64,000 nucleotides of DNA from CAVUPF01 sp963777915. GTDB lineage: Bacteria; Actinomycetota; Thermoleophilia; Solirubrobacterales; 70-9. Each line of letters begins with the position of its first letter. The stretch's first letter is position 1. Where the stretch lies: NCBI GenBank assembly GCA_963777915.1, contig CAVZSH010000003.1:772992-836991 (forward strand), written 5' to 3'. The position numbers and the translations under genes were made by a program. Under the pieces are notes generated by a model, which saw nothing but the letters and a program-made list of their open reading frames with translations, had not been told where the DNA came from and searched no databases. Below, piece after piece: positions 25,199-33,078 of the stretch.

Positions 25199-25996
25199 CT
25201 ACCCCTTGGACTTGCAGCTGTTAACCAGGTAACCACTGAGGTTGGTGGCGTCACCGTAATCAACTTCAATTTGGTTAAAGAAACGGCCGTCCGGGCACTC
25301 TGCATTCAGGTAGGAATGCTCTTGGCCCTTGTACGTCCATTTACGGTTGATAGTGAATTCGGCATTTGTCACTGAGCCGCTTCCGCCAGCGATGGTGGGC
25401 ACCGCAACCGAGACCTGGTAGCCGTATTTGCCGGTGTCCTTTGAGAGCTTGGCGATCACGACGACGGCGGTCGGTGCCGGCACATTGACGTAGATGTAGT
25501 CGAGCATCTCCGGATACCCGTGCCCGCCATACCCACTGCCGATCGACGGACCGTTAAAGGCCAGTATCGGGCCCGTTGCGGTGAAGGGAGTAGATTCGGG
25601 GAATTCGACCTGGACGGTTGAGGAACCCTTTCCGACCAGGGCCGGACCGCAAGCCTTCATCGCCTGGGAGGGCGTAGAAGCCTCGATCTTTCCGACCGTG
25701 CAGATCGGCAGGCCGGCGGTGTCGATCCTGATGTGCTTGTCGACCTGAATGTGAACTGAGGTAGCGGGCGGGACGTGGCTGCCATTGACAGTTGCGACCG
25801 AGGCGCTCGCGTGGAAGCTGACCGGCGCCATCTTGTTCTTGGGCAGCGCCTTCGGGCTGAGAGCACCCTTGAAGTGGATCACCAAGTTGCCGGCCAGGAT
25901 CGTGGCCCCATAGTTCGCGGCGAGGATCGTGGCGGCCGAGGCGCAGCTCAGCGCGGCGATCGCCGCGAGAACGACAATTACCGTCGCGCGCCTCAT
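25199..25996 (-). CDS. Secreted four-cysteine paralogue 5
   Basis: 265 residues from ATG 25996, with GGAGGACGT directly before it. Signal peptide, then the shared domain: GNLVIHFKGALSPKALP, GLPIC starting C-x16-C, PFTATGPILAFNGP, YGYQVSVAVPTIAGGSGS, and a C-terminal C-x26-C ending SCKSKG. Short-loop subfamily. A Gly/Tyr-rich insert (SGYGGHGYPE) follows the FNGP motif. Convergent with padR, 14 bases apart. Function unknown. Confidence 0.8.
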   Translation of the reverse strand: MRRATVIVVLAAIAALSCASAATILAANYGATILAGNLVIHFKGALSPKALPKNKMAPVSFHASASVATVNGSHVPPATSVHIQVDKHIRIDTAGLPICTVGKIEASTPSQAMKACGPALVGKGSSTVQVEFPESTPFTATGPILAFNGPSIGSGYGGHGYPEMLDYIYVNVPAPTAVVVIAKLSKDTGKYGYQVSVAVPTIAGGSGSVTNAEFTINRKWTYKGQEHSYLNAECPDGRFFNQIEVDYGDATNLSGYLVNSCKSKG

Positions 25997-26324
25997 ACGT
26001 CCTCCATGCACTTTCGTCGCGCAGACGGCATCGATACATCGAAGCGAACTGTCCGCCAAAACGCAATGAGTCTCGTAAGACCAGTCCTCGGAACTCGATG
26101 CCATCTGAGAGTGAACCTCTCCACACCTGAACATGCACAGCGATCGGCCGGCTTGGTACTGCGTATTCCGCTACGTCGCTGACTACACAACCGAGCCGGT
26201 ACTCGACCGAGAACCGACACGTTTTACCGACATATGGCTCGCCCGACGAAAAGGACTTCCGTAAGAACCCCCGCGGCCCCGTGGCACTCGGACGGCGACC
26301 CCACATAGAGAGGGCTTACAGCGA
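25997..26324. other. Intergenic region of lower GC
   Basis: About 330 bases upstream of paralogue 5 and downstream of the methyltransferase, noticeably less GC-rich than the flanks. No ORF with protein-like composition and no hairpin terminator that I trust. Confidence 0.35.
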
Positions 26325-27267
26325 CTACGCACCAACTGGCTCTACCGGGATCCGTAGCCGAGGCGTCGGTCCACGTCCATTGCGATCGGCACTAACTGGG
26401 AACTCAGCGAGTGCGGGGATTGCTTTACGCGCCACACCGAGGTAGGCGGAATCCATCTCGACCCCGATGCTTGCATATCCGGCCGCCTCCGCCGCAGCCC
26501 AGCGTCGAGCCAGAGCCGGCGAACGGGTCGAGGACAAATCCCTTGCCGAGCGGCAGGATCGCGCGGACGATCTGCCGAAGGAACGCCTGAGGCTTGAGAC
26601 TCGGATGTGGGGCAAGCTCGCGCTCCTGCTTGCGGGTAGGCGCGGAGCAGATTACGTCGCCGAACGGCTGCGCATCGCCGATCCGCCGAAGTCCGCCCGT
26701 ATTCCATTTGCGGAGGTTGTCCTGGACGCGGCCGTCGAGCGGCTTTCGGAAGAGCACCCACGGCTCGTACTGAGACTTCGGCATCACCGATACGTCCGCA
26801 AACTCCTGGTGAGCGTTCTTCGGGCGGTCGCCGCCGCGCATCGTCTGAACGAGCCTAATCACCTCACCTCGCCGTTCGTAGCCAGCGGTCTGAATCGCAG
26901 CTGAGAGGACGGTCGAAACGAGCGGATTTGAAGCTACCAGGACATGGGCTCCGGGAACGAGAACCGGTCGCAGCCGATTCGCCCATGTGTTGAAGAAGTC
27001 GAATAGGTTCTCAAGATCACGTTGAGAAAAGATTGAAAAGCGTGGCAGTGGCGAACGTTGGCGGCCGTCGAAGCTCGGCGGAATCCGCCAGACGCCGCCC
27101 TTACCGTCAATGCGCTTCTCATTCTCCTTGGATGTGTACTCAATAAGCCCGTACGGTGGGTCAGTGACAACACCGTGGACCGACTCCGATTCCCGCTCAG
27201 CGAGCCAGTCCAGACAGTCTGCGATGTAAAAAGTTGCGCGACCGGACGTAAAGGTGAGCCAACTCAT
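26325..27267 (-). pseudogene. DNA methyltransferase (N4/N6-type), frameshifted near the FAGSG motif
   Basis: From ATG 27267 (GGAG at 5 bases) the frame encodes a beta-type DNA methyltransferase: catalytic DPPYGL near residue 36 and the SAM-binding DPFAGSGSTL near residue 247. Directly after that motif the frame is lost. The expected continuation (AAAEAAGYASIGVEMDSAYLG) is in another frame and runs to the stop at 26325. Removing one G from the GGG at 26498-26500 restores one protein of about 313 residues. No restriction gene is visible, so it was an orphan or partner-lost enzyme. Lower GC than its neighbours suggests transfer. Confidence 0.8.
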
Positions 27268-27506
27268 GGTCTCCGAGCCAACCTGCATCGACCTCGACTC
27301 GCGCGCGTGAATAGCCGTGAAGAAGACTCGGTCCCGAGCTGAAAGTACAGACGCACAGACGGCGCTTTGACACTGCCGAGACGCTTCCTCACAGCCGCAT
27401 GGATCGCTCGAACGCTCTCTCCGTTGAGGTGGCTGCTCGGAGGCGCAACGACGATGGCATCGCTGACTTGGCCGGTGGCACGACGCTCGCTATTTTTCTT
27501 CATCAT
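27264..27506 (-). CDS. Unknown small protein coupled to the methyltransferase
   Basis: 80 residues, basic (RAIHAAVRKRLG, then RLFTRASRGRCRLARR). Its TGA overlaps the methyltransferase ATG as ATGA, which suggests translational coupling and supports the gene. No domain recognised; position and charge would suit a DNA-binding control protein, but no helix-turn-helix is clear. GTGAAAG precedes ATG 27506. Confidence 0.4.
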   Translation of the reverse strand: MMKKNSERRATGQVSDAIVVAPPSSHLNGESVRAIHAAVRKRLGSVKAPSVRLYFQLGTESSSRLFTRASRGRCRLARRP

Positions 27507-27528
27507 CTTTCACTCACCCCAAGAAGAC

Positions 27529-27579
27529 GTCGAGATGTCAATGTATTGCCCTATTCAGACAGAAGCTGTCGAGATGTCA
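27529..27579. repeat. Direct repeat GTCGAGATGTCA upstream of the methyltransferase pair
   Basis: The 12-mer occurs exactly at 27529-27540 and 27568-27579, 39 bases apart. On the minus strand one copy reads TTGACATCTCGAC and so contains a consensus -35 TTGACA. The repeat sits where the promoter of the 27506 gene and methyltransferase should be, as a control-protein box would. Confidence 0.45.
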
Positions 27580-27602
27580 CCGCCTCCAGGTGAGTGTGGA
27601 GT

Positions 27603-28508
27603 TCATTTCGATTTCTCCTCAAAGCGCGCGTGCAGGCGCTCAATGCGCAGCGCGACCGGGGGGTGCTGGGAAACCTTGAAGAGCAGGCGGGGCTGGGGTG
27701 CGTCGAATGCCAGCTCATGGTCGGTCAGGTGGCGGGCGAGGTCGAAGGCCTGGCCCAGGGAGGCGGCGTAGGCGTCGGCGGCATACTCGCGGGAGCGCCA
27801 GTGGGCGGCCCAGAGAGGGGCGAGGAGGCGTTGGGCAAAGCTACCGCCGGCAAGGCGCAGCGTCCAGCGCGCAAAGGCCCAGGTGAGGGCGCCACCGAGG
27901 TCGTCCTGCGGACCAGGGTAACCGTGCTCGGGACGGGGCGGGGCCAGCGGGTCCTGCCAAAGGGCGAGGCGGTCAAGCGCCTCGGTGAGGCGGCCGTCGA
28001 GGCTCTCGGCATGACCGAGCTCATGGGCGAGGAGCGCGGCCAGGGATTCGGATTCCAGCAGGGCGCGGGTGAGGATCAGAGCGCGTCCTCGAACGCCCGC
28101 GTCGGGGATCGGGTCGTCGAGGACGTGGCAGACGGTCGAGCCGGGGAGGCTCGGGTCGGCGCTGCGCAGTAGAGCGAAGGCGTCGTCAAGGGCGACGGCC
28201 TCTTCGACGCTGGGATGACGCGCGCCTATCCGGCGAGCCCACATCCGGCCGCGGCCCGGCAGGGCAAGGGCCGTGAGCGACCAGGCGATCGGCGCTAGGG
28301 CGGCGAACCAGGCGAGCTCCTCAGGGCTCAGCCCGAGCGGGAAGATCGCTCCTACGGTCGCGGCACCGAAGTAGGCGAGTAACCAGCGGACCGGTCCCCC
28401 CAACATCCCCTCCCCGACAAGCGTCAGCAGATAGAGAACGAGGCCGGCGATCGCGCCAGGGGAGACGGCACGGCGGTAGGTCCGAGTGCTTTCCGCCTGG
28501 GTGTGCAT
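27603..28508 (-). CDS. M48-family membrane metallopeptidase
   Basis: 301 residues from ATG 28508. Two N-terminal hydrophobic segments (GLVLYLLTLVGEGML and a second pair near residues 45-85), then the zinc-protease motif HELGH in ALLAHELGHAESLDG, with the downstream acidic ligand probably in the SREYAADAYAASLG segment. M48 peptidases (HtpX/Ste24-like) degrade or process membrane proteins. A perfect small hairpin GCACGC-TTC-GCGTGC lies 12 bases upstream of the ATG. Confidence 0.82.
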   Translation of the reverse strand: MHTQAESTRTYRRAVSPGAIAGLVLYLLTLVGEGMLGGPVRWLLAYFGAATVGAIFPLGLSPEELAWFAALAPIAWSLTALALPGRGRMWARRIGARHPSVEEAVALDDAFALLRSADPSLPGSTVCHVLDDPIPDAGVRGRALILTRALLESESLAALLAHELGHAESLDGRLTEALDRLALWQDPLAPPRPEHGYPGPQDDLGGALTWAFARWTLRLAGGSFAQRLLAPLWAAHWRSREYAADAYAASLGQAFDLARHLTDHELAFDAPQPRLLFKVSQHPPVALRIERLHARFEEKSK

Positions 28509-28811
28509 GGGCGATCCGCTGCACGCTTCGCGTGCTAGTAGTGGGAGCTCTGCGCACCGAGGCGGGAGCGGCGTCACAGCGCGGCGGAGACGGTACGTCG
28601 TTCAGCGATCGAAGCACACGTAGAGGAGCGAAAAGGATCGCTTCAACGGGTCCCTTGAGTGGTGGTTCTTCGGGGATCAGCCGCCACGCGCGCTCGATCG
28701 CGCCCAGTCTTCTTCCCAGTGCGTCCCGGCTAACGTTGACTGCGCGAGTGGCTTACTGAGCCACCTTGTCCTTCCCCCATCCGCGAGATTTCGACGACCT
28801 ACTCTCTTGCC
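28509..28811. other. Intergenic region left of the repeat cluster
   Basis: About 300 bases between the metallopeptidase start and the AACAAA repeats with no supported gene. It holds the metallopeptidase promoter region; the only notable element is the small hairpin at 28520-28534. Confidence 0.35.
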
Positions 28812-28828
28812 AGGAGTAGGCCATAGGT

Positions 28829-28860
28829 GGGAACAAAGGTAGGAACAAATTAGGAACAAA
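28829..28860 (+). repeat. Triple direct repeat of GGAACAAA
   Basis: Three copies of (G/A)GGAACAAA at 28829-28837, 28841-28849 and 28852-28860, with periods of 12 and 11 bases, inside a lower-GC stretch 105 bases left of the tRNA fragment. One helical turn apart, they could be recombinase arm sites or regulator sites. Just before them, 28812-28828 nearly repeats part of the tRNA fragment. Confidence 0.5.
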
Positions 28861-28964
28861 ATCTGCCCTCAGAACGTCCTTTCGTGTCTTTCGGTGTCCT
28901 GAAGAAGAGAGCATGATTTGCAGGTGATTCTTTAATTTGAAGCCAATTCTCAGATTGCCTTCAG

Positions 28965-29011
<47 letters not shown>

Positions 29012-29022
29012 GTGTAGCGCTC

Positions 29023-29964
29023 CTACCAGCGCCAGCGACCGGCTCCGAGGAGCCCTTGGCGGAGATTCTCGTTGGCCTGCTCGGCCGCCGCCCGGGCCCC
29101 CCGGCGGACGCGCTCGGCGGAGTCTGCCTGCTCAGGCTGAGAACGCCAGCCGAAAGCGATAGCGCGTGCCGCGGCGGCGATCGCGCCATGGCCGTCCTCC
29201 TTCAGGAAGTGTGGAAAGTCGGCGCTGCGGCCACCCTGGGGGCCAAGGCCGGGCACTAGGAAGAGCGAGCGCGGCATCAGTGCGCGGAGGCTTGCTGCGT
29301 CCTCGGGGAAGGTCAGCCCGCAGACGGCGCCGACGCTGGAGAGGCCGCACTCCCCCACGTCGGCCGCCCCGAGCCGGTCGACCATCGCGGCGACGTGTTC
29401 GAAGAAACGCCGGCCGTCGGCGCTCTGCAACAGCTGAAGATCGCCCGAGCCGGGGTTACTCGTCCTGACCAACACGAACAGACCCTTGTGAAGGCGGGCG
29501 GCCGTCTCGATCATCGGGGCCAGCGACTCGGGGCCTAGGTAGGGCGAGAGCGTCACCGCGTCGGCGTCATGGACGGGTACCTCGACGCCCGCCAACGGCT
29601 GGCGACCGAGCAGGGCGGTTGCGTAGGCGGCCATCGTGGTGCCGATGTCGCCGCGCTTGGCGTCCTCGATGACCAGCAGCCCCGCCTTGCGGCAATAGCC
29701 GATCAGGCGCTCGAGCGTGGCCAGGCCAGCGGAGCCTAACTGCTCGAAGAACGCAGCCTGGGGCTTTACAGCCGGCACGATTCCGGCAACTCCGTCGACG
29801 ATCGCACAGCAGAAGCGCTCGGCCGCCTCGGCAGCCTGCTCGAGACTCGCCGGCTCGCCGAGTAGCTCGGGGGGCAGGGAGGCGAGGTCGGGGTCAAGAC
29901 CCACCACCAGGTAGCTGTGCGTCGCGTCGATCGCGTCGAGGAGGCGGTCGGCGAAGTGGGCCAT
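29023..29964 (-). CDS. pyrF: Orotidine 5'-phosphate decarboxylase
   Basis: Last step of UMP synthesis (OMP to UMP plus CO2). 313 residues with the catalytic DAKRGDIG motif (Asp/Lys tetrad) in the type 2 arrangement found in mycobacteria, starting GLDPD near residue 23 and with LVVIEDAKRGDIGTT centrally. The C-terminus has an extra roughly 30-residue helical tail. Forms an operon with pyrE, 49 bases upstream. TAGACT lies 10 bases before the ATG. Confidence 0.93.
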   Translation of the reverse strand: MAHFADRLLDAIDATHSYLVVGLDPDLASLPPELLGEPASLEQAAEAAERFCCAIVDGVAGIVPAVKPQAAFFEQLGSAGLATLERLIGYCRKAGLLVIEDAKRGDIGTTMAAYATALLGRQPLAGVEVPVHDADAVTLSPYLGPESLAPMIETAARLHKGLFVLVRTSNPGSGDLQLLQSADGRRFFEHVAAMVDRLGAADVGECGLSSVGAVCGLTFPEDAASLRALMPRSLFLVPGLGPQGGRSADFPHFLKEDGHGAIAAAARAIAFGWRSQPEQADSAERVRRGARAAAEQANENLRQGLLGAGRWRW

Positions 29965-30013
29965 CGGATAGGCGAGTCTACGGGCAGTGACCCGGGGGCA
30001 AGGCTCGCCAGCG

Positions 30014-30580
30014 TCAGTCGCGGTCGGGGCGGTCGGGGTAGAGCTCGTCGATCGTGATCAAAGAGCGGTAGGGGGCCTCAGCGACGGCCTCGATCGCCTC
30101 GGCGCCGCCAGCAAGTCGATCGACGACGCTGAGCACGGCGGCCACCTCCAGGCCCTCCTCGCGGATGCGTTTGATCGCGGCAGCGGTGGAGGCGCCGGTG
30201 GTGACCGTGTCCTCTACCACGAGGCAGCGCTCGCCGGGGCCGACAGGACCCTCGACCCAGCGCTGCAGGCCGTGGCCCTTTCGCTCCTTGCGGACGAAGA
30301 AGGCGAGGAGGTCGTCGCCGCCCGGGACAGCGATCGCCGCGCAAGCCAGGGGGATCGCCGCCATCACCGGACCGCCAACCGCGGCGGCGCGGGCATCGGT
30401 CGCGGCGGCGGCGATCAGCGTGCCGGCGACGCGGAAGCCAGCGGGGCGCAGCAGAGCGCGGCGGGCGTCGACGTAGTAGTCGGCCTTGGCGCCGCTTGAG
30501 AGTGTCACCTCGCCGATCAATAGCGCGTGCTCACGCAGCTCGGCGAGGAGGGTGCGCTTGGCGGCATCAAGGTCGGGCAC
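30014..30580 (-). CDS. pyrE: Orotate phosphoribosyltransferase
   Basis: Converts orotate and PRPP to OMP. About 188 residues with the PRPP-binding signature CLVVEDTVTTGAST and the KADYYVD segment that binds orotate. GTG 30580 is chosen because TAGGAT (30594-30589 on the minus strand) lies 8 bases upstream, giving a leaderless start; TTG 30586 would lie inside the expected transcript start. First gene of pyrE-pyrF. Confidence 0.92.
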   Translation of the reverse strand: MPDLDAAKRTLLAELREHALLIGEVTLSSGAKADYYVDARRALLRPAGFRVAGTLIAAAATDARAAAVGGPVMAAIPLACAAIAVPGGDDLLAFFVRKERKGHGLQRWVEGPVGPGERCLVVEDTVTTGASTAAAIKRIREEGLEVAAVLSVVDRLAGGAEAIEAVAEAPYRSLITIDELYPDRPDRD

Positions 30581-30594
30581 CAGCAAGCATCCTA

Positions 30595-30890
30595 TGGGTG
30601 GGCCCCACTGACCAGGAGCCGCTCACTGCCCGGGGTCTCGATCGGTCGCACGGGCAACGCTGGGCCGGACCGACAGGCGCTAGGTAGAGCGGCACCGCCT
30701 CGCACCTAAGGGCCCACTGAGCCACGCCGGCGTTCGCGGAATCCCTGGGATGAGGAGGCTGCGTGGGAAGCCGGCGAACCGCGGCCGCGGTTCGCTTCGG
30801 CGCCGGAAGATCCCCTCCCCCGCACTGCAAAGCCGATCGCGTCGCGCCATCGCTTGGCGCATCGGCAGATAAGCGGGCGCCTCGGCGGCC
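30595..30890. other. Intergenic region between pyrE and the L,D-transpeptidase gene
   Basis: About 300 bases. Contains the pyrE promoter on the minus strand and the 3' flank of the transpeptidase gene. No ORF or strong terminator hairpin that I can support. Confidence 0.35.
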
Positions 30891-31886
30891 TCAGAAGACG
30901 AAGATGCTCTCGCCCTGGTGTAGCTGGTAGTAGATGCGCGGCTGGTCGGCGATGTAGGTGCGGACGCAGCCGTGGCTGGCGGCGTAGTTGGGGACTTCGG
31001 CGTAGCCGTGGACGGCGTAGCCGCGGTACCAGTAAAAGGAGTAGTACATGCCCTCGGAGTTGTAGCCGGGGGAACGCAGGTAGAAGTGGTAGTGGCCGGT
31101 GACTGTCGGGGTCGAGGGCTTGCCGGTGGAGACCGGGTAGATGGCGAAGGGGCGCGACCCTTTGGCGAGGACGAGGACCTGCTTTGCGAGCGGCACTTCG
31201 GCGTGTTCGCCGGCTGCCGGGTGACGGACACGGTAGCCGCCGCGACCGTCGAAGGCCGCCTGCACGAGGCGGGCGCCGGCCTGCTGATCGCGCGCCATCC
31301 CGTTGACTTTGCGGTAGGCGAGAACCTCGCGGCCGAGGCGGGCGTTGAAGCAACGCCCGCCGCCGGAGACGTAACCCATCTTCGCCAGCGCAGCTTTGAA
31401 GCCGCCGACTACCTCGCCGCACTGCCCAGGATGCAGGGAGGGGAAGCGCACGCGCCAGCTGGTGCGCGCGGTGGTTGCGCGGCCGAGTGTCGGGTCGGCG
31501 GGGTGGGTGGCGCTGACCGCGTAGCGCCCGTCGGTACGGATGAGGACGGAGGTGCTGAAGGTGCCGGTGTTGGCGGCGCCCTTGCTCACCGCGATCGTGC
31601 GGCTGAGCAGGCTGCGGGAGTCGAGGTAGAAGTTGACTTCGACCCTCTGGCCGGGTGCGAAGGGGGAGATCGAGCCGGTGATCGGGACGGTGGCGTAGAT
31701 CGAGGCCTTTCCCGCGCGCAGGCCGCCGACGTGGAGCTTGATTTTGGCGGCGGGGGGAGCGCTCGGGGTGGGGGTGGGCGCGGCGGAGGCAGTTGCGGGC
31801 GCGGCGAGCGCTTGGGCCAGCGGGACTGCCCCAGCCAGCACGAGCAGCGCGGCGAGAGCCAGTCTGGGGGTGCGCTGAGAGCTCAT
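30891..31886 (-). CDS. L,D-transpeptidase (YkuD domain)
   Basis: 331 residues. Signal peptide to about residue 35, an Ala/Pro/Thr-rich linker, an Ig-like beta domain (residues about 48-150), a short peptidoglycan-binding-like helical part (LAKMGYVSGGG), and the YkuD catalytic domain ending with HGYAEVPNYAASHGCVR (nucleophile Cys about 307). Forms 3-3 cross-links in peptidoglycan or attaches proteins to it. ATG 31886 has TAGCAT 7 bases upstream, inside the 3' end of the neighbouring CPBP gene, so a leaderless transcript is likely. Confidence 0.88.
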   Translation of the reverse strand: MSSQRTPRLALAALLVLAGAVPLAQALAAPATASAAPTPTPSAPPAAKIKLHVGGLRAGKASIYATVPITGSISPFAPGQRVEVNFYLDSRSLLSRTIAVSKGAANTGTFSTSVLIRTDGRYAVSATHPADPTLGRATTARTSWRVRFPSLHPGQCGEVVGGFKAALAKMGYVSGGGRCFNARLGREVLAYRKVNGMARDQQAGARLVQAAFDGRGGYRVRHPAAGEHAEVPLAKQVLVLAKGSRPFAIYPVSTGKPSTPTVTGHYHFYLRSPGYNSEGMYYSFYWYRGYAVHGYAEVPNYAASHGCVRTYIADQPRIYYQLHQGESIFVF

Positions 31887-31896
31887 CGGCGAGATG

Positions 31897-32586
31897 CTAG
31901 CGGGCCAGCAGGGCGACGGAATTGTTCAGCATATGGAGGAGTATCCCGGGGATGATCGAGCCGGTCTTCTCATAGAGCAGGGCGAGGGCGAAGCCGAAGA
32001 CGATCAGCACCGGCACCGCGCTGATGCCGGTTGTCGCGTGCAGGCCGCCGAAGATGGCGCCACTGATCAGCGCCGCAGCGATCCCCGGCAGGCGCTCGCG
32101 CAGGCCGCCGAAGAGCATGCCGCGGAAGCAAACCTCCTCGCAGATCGGCGCTACGAAGACGATCACGAGGATCTGGACCGCGGGCACGCCGAACCCCTTG
32201 GCGATGTCTTCCTGGTGAGGCTGCCCGATCAAGACCGTGTAGGCGAAGGAGCAGAACAGGTAAAAGCCGATCGCGGCCGCCATCCACTTCAGGGCTGAAG
32301 GCCGAAACCGCCGCACCCCCAGACGGGCGAGCACCTGACTGAAAGAGGAGGCGCCCCAGCGCACAGCGATGAGCATCGGCACCATCAGGAAGGCGCCCTC
32401 CGTCACCAGCTCTATCGCGACGTTAGCCCAGGTCGTCAGCTCCCCGTTTTGCCGAAAGCCGATCAGGGCCGGCGGAATCGACAAGACGAGGCCCGTAGCC
32501 AGGGCGAGGAAGACCCCTAGCACGGCTACTTTTGGGCCCCAGTTGGAGTAGGGGAAGGCGCGCTTTGAAGGTAGGTTGGCCTCCAT
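31897..32586 (-). CDS. CPBP-family intramembrane glutamic/metallo-protease
   Basis: 229 residues, about seven membrane segments. Motif 1 EExxxR is present as CEEVCFRGML and motif 2 (FxxxH) as FGGLHATTG; a third (HMLNNS, resembling HxxxN) lies near the end. These define CPBP (Abi/CAAX-like) proteases. Start ATG 32586 overlaps, on the opposite strand, the ATG of the mscS-like gene within a CATG. The substrate is unknown. Confidence 0.85.
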   Translation of the reverse strand: MEANLPSKRAFPYSNWGPKVAVLGVFLALATGLVLSIPPALIGFRQNGELTTWANVAIELVTEGAFLMVPMLIAVRWGASSFSQVLARLGVRRFRPSALKWMAAAIGFYLFCSFAYTVLIGQPHQEDIAKGFGVPAVQILVIVFVAPICEEVCFRGMLFGGLRERLPGIAAALISGAIFGGLHATTGISAVPVLIVFGFALALLYEKTGSIIPGILLHMLNNSVALLAR

Positions 32587-33001
32587 GTCGCCGGCAGTCT
32601 CACAGGTCTCCCGCTCCACGCGGACCCGCCTGCGCGTCCTGCGCCGCCTCATCCTCGTAGCGATCGTCCTGGTGGTTGCGGCAATCGCGCTCAGTCAGTT
32701 CACCGAGCTGAAGCGGCTGGCGACCGGCATCCTCGCCTCGACCGCGGTGATCGGCCTGATCGTCGGCTTCGCCGCCCAGCACACGATCGCCAACATGGTC
32801 GCCGGCGTCCAGCTCGCGGTCACCCAGCCGATCAGGATCGGTGACCGGATCAGCTTCGAAGAAACCGCGGGCCGCGTCACCGACATCACCCTCTCCTACA
32901 CCTACGTCGACCCCGGCGACGGCAGCGCCATCGTGATCCCCAACCAGATGCTCATCGACGGGATCGTGCACAACCACTCCACCGGAGACACGCAGGCCTG
33001 A
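32585..33001 (+). CDS. Small MscS-like mechanosensitive channel protein
   Basis: 138 residues: two membrane helices, the second matching the MscS pore helix (VIGLIVGFAAQHTIANMVAGV), followed by the start of the beta domain (IRIGDRISFEETAGRVTDITLSYT). It ends soon after VIPNQMLIDGIVHNHS, so it lacks the alpha/beta cage of full MscS (about 286 residues). This short form is seen in other actinobacteria. -10 box TAGGTT at 32572-32577, 7 bases before the ATG (leaderless). Confidence 0.83.
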   Translation: MSPAVSQVSRSTRTRLRVLRRLILVAIVLVVAAIALSQFTELKRLATGILASTAVIGLIVGFAAQHTIANMVAGVQLAVTQPIRIGDRISFEETAGRVTDITLSYTYVDPGDGSAIVIPNQMLIDGIVHNHSTGDTQA

Positions 33002-33078
33002 GCGGGCGGGGATTGCGCGGCGCCCTGATCCTGCACGGGTGAGACTGTGGGCGGGGCGCCGGAAGTACCCTGTCCTCG

